NCBI GenBank assembly: GCA_022561735.1 | Contig: JADFQR010000083.1 | Coordinates: forward strand, 1-6,239 | Direction of reading: 5' to 3' | Length of the DNA stretch: 6,239 bases | Source: Chloroflexota bacterium | GTDB taxonomy: Bacteria > Chloroflexota > Dehalococcoidia > UBA1151 | In this document: positions 4,804 through 6,239 of the stretch, piece by piece | How positions within the stretch are numbered: position 1 is the first letter of the stretch | Layout of the letters: every line of letters starts with the position of its first letter | The notes under the pieces: generated by a model | Seen by the model: only the letters and a program-made list of their open reading frames with translations | Database searches by the model: none | Told to the model about the DNA's origin: nothing | Made by a program: the position numbers and the translations under genes

Positions 4804-6239
4804 ATGATTTCCAATTTTGAGATTGAAGTCGGAGCGCGCACGCTCAAATTTGAGGTCGGGCGTATAGCCAACCTCGCCGGTGGAGCGGTGACGCTCCGCT
4901 ACGGCGACACGATGATGCTCGTCACGGCTTGCGGGTCAAAACGCCCGCGACCGGGTGCAGATTTCTTCCCGCTGACGGTGGATTACGAAGAGAAGATGTA
5001 CGCCCGGGGCAAGATCCCTGGCAGCTTTTTCAAACGTGAGGGACGGCCGAGCAGCGAAGCCATTCTGATGGCGCGTATCACGGACCGCCCGATTCGCCCG
5101 CTGTTTCCGAAGGGCTACCGCAACGAAGTACAGATCATTGCGAGCGCGCTCTCCGTTGATATGGAGAACCCGATAGACGTACTCGGAATCGTCGGCGCAT
5201 CTGCCGCACTGACCATTTCCGATATTCCGTACGACGACCCGATTGGCGCGTGTCGTATCGGACTGATTGACGATGAACTCGTGGTCAACCCGACGTACTC
5301 CGAACAGGAAGAAAGCCTTCTTGACCTTATCGTCGCCGGAACGGCTGACGCGATCATGATGGTGGAGGCCGGTTCCAAAGAGGTCTCCGAAGAAGTGATC
5401 GTGGAGGCTCTGCGGCTTGCCCAGGAAGTCAACGGAGAGATCGTTGAACTGATCCGGGAGATGCAGGCGAAAGTCGGCAAGAAGAAGATGACGGTCGAGA
5501 TCGACCCCGCCGGAGAGGAAGCCCTCACGGCGGCTCGTGAATGGGTCGGGACGAAGATCGATGACGCCCTCGCTGCGCCCGGGGACAAGACGTCCCGGGA
5601 GAACGCTTTCGAGGAAATCAGCCACGCATTGAAAGAAGCGCTCAGCGAAAAGCACGACGAGCGTGATATCCAGTCCGCGTTCTACGCGCTGGAGACGGAA
5701 TCCGTGCGCTCAGCGATTCTGAATGACGGACGCCGTCCTGACGGGCGGTCTCTCACGGATCTGAGAGACCTGTCGTCTGAGGTTGGCTATCTGCCGCGGA
5801 CTCACGGCAGCGCCCTGTTCACACGCGGCGAGACGCAGGCCCTTTCTGTGGTGACCCTGGGATCGCCGGGCGAACGCCAGCGTCTGGACAATCTGGGTCC
5901 GATCAGCGAGAAGCACTACATGCACCACTACAACTTCCCGCCCTACTCCACCGGCGAGACCGGCCGGATGTTTACGGGGCGCCGGGAGATCGGCCACGGT
6001 ATGCTCGCCGAGCGGGCGCTTATGCCGGTACTGCCGAGCAAGGAAGATTTCCCGTACACGATCCGTGTTGTGTCCGAGATTCTCAGTTCAAACGGCAGCA
6101 GCTCGATGGCGAGCGTCTGCGGCTCTTCGCTGAGCCTGATGGACGCCGGTGTCCCGATCAAGGCGCCTGTCGCCGGAATCGCCATGGGTCTTGTGACGGG
6201 CGACGATGGCCAGCTGGCCGTCTTCACCGACATTCAGGG
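4804..6239 (+). CDS. pnp: Polyribonucleotide nucleotidyltransferase (PNPase), 3' partial
   Basis: Phosphorolytic 3'-5' exoribonuclease, trimeric, central to mRNA turnover. From ATG 4804 the frame is open to the window edge: 478 codons of an expected 700 or so. Order: first RNase PH domain from about residue 4 ([42 protein letters not shown]), an alpha-helical region around residues 150-300, then the second, catalytic RNase PH domain from about 308 ([21 protein letters not shown] at about 332, [18 protein letters not shown] at 392-399, phosphate-binding SSNGSSSM at 428-435, [16 protein letters not shown]). The window ends at FTDIQG, just before the metal-binding aspartates and the KH and S1 domains, so those cannot be judged. 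ATG 4804 fits the family N-terminus; its Shine-Dalgarno (GGGA, 4789-4792) is weak. The loop before GRREIGHG appears one residue shorter than in E. coli. Confidence 0.97.
   Translation, partial: MISNFEIEVGARTLKFEVGRIANLAGGAVTLRYGDTMMLVTACGSKRPRPGADFFPLTVDYEEKMYARGKIPGSFFKREGRPSSEAILMARITDRPIRPLFPKGYRNEVQIIASALSVDMENPIDVLGIVGASAALTISDIPYDDPIGACRIGLIDDELVVNPTYSEQEESLLDLIVAGTADAIMMVEAGSKEVSEEVIVEALRLAQEVNGEIVELIREMQAKVGKKKMTVEIDPAGEEALTAAREWVGTKIDDALAAPGDKTSRENAFEEISHALKEALSEKHDERDIQSAFYALETESVRSAILNDGRRPDGRSLTDLRDLSSEVGYLPRTHGSALFTRGETQALSVVTLGSPGERQRLDNLGPISEKHYMHHYNFPPYSTGETGRMFTGRREIGHGMLAERALMPVLPSKEDFPYTIRVVSEILSSNGSSSMASVCGSSLSLMDAGVPIKAPVAGIAMGLVTGDDGQLAVFTDIQ

Noticed and set aside
4936..5655. 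239-residue minus-strand ORF
   Set aside because: It is antisense to the clearly conserved pnp reading frame and has no start signals or recognisable domain.

Overview
The window is a stretch of GC-rich bacterial chromosome with no sign of phage, plasmid, transposon or CRISPR. Its core genes are housekeeping: glmU (cell-wall precursor synthesis), a CBS-pair/CorC membrane protein, rpsO (ribosomal protein S15) and pnp (polynucleotide phosphorylase). These were recognised from conserved motifs read in the translations. The lineage is uncertain. The collagen-repeat lipoprotein, the GC-rich coding and the style of the PNPase and CorC-like sequences would suit Chloroflexota (Dehalococcoidia/SAR202-like), but this is an inference from general resemblance; a phylogeny of pnp or glmU would settle it.

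Layout. (1) 1-2751, plus strand, a tight operon: glmU (5' end cut off by the window), a 63-codon proline-rich ORF that starts in an ATGA overlap with the glmU stop, and a CorC/HlyC-like protein whose ATG lies inside the end of that ORF. (2) 2752-3146: a 395-base gap with several GC-rich hairpins and a doubtful small secreted-protein ORF; the strongest hairpin (3090-3114) sits just past the end of the opposing gene. (3) 3147-3758, minus strand: a small lipoprotein with 23 uninterrupted Gly-X-Y collagen triplets and a beta-rich C-terminal domain. It has its own near-consensus sigma70-type promoter (3908-3936), an inverted repeat over that promoter and a hairpin plus U-run at the predicted 5' end of the mRNA. 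(4) 3937-4212: intergenic, no supportable gene. (5) 4213-6239, plus strand: extended -10 promoter, about 130-base leader, rpsO from a TTG start, an intrinsic terminator, a structured pnp leader, and pnp running off the right edge.

How the parts relate. rpsO-pnp is the classic bacterial pair, in which both genes are often controlled through their mRNA leaders; here an intrinsic terminator separates them. glmU and the CorC-like gene probably share one transcript. The collagen-like gene is a monocistronic accessory gene set between housekeeping units, and it is the most novel element here: a surface protein with a tandem-repeat tract that could change length and a 5' region that looks regulated. 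I saw no clear multi-gene undescribed system.
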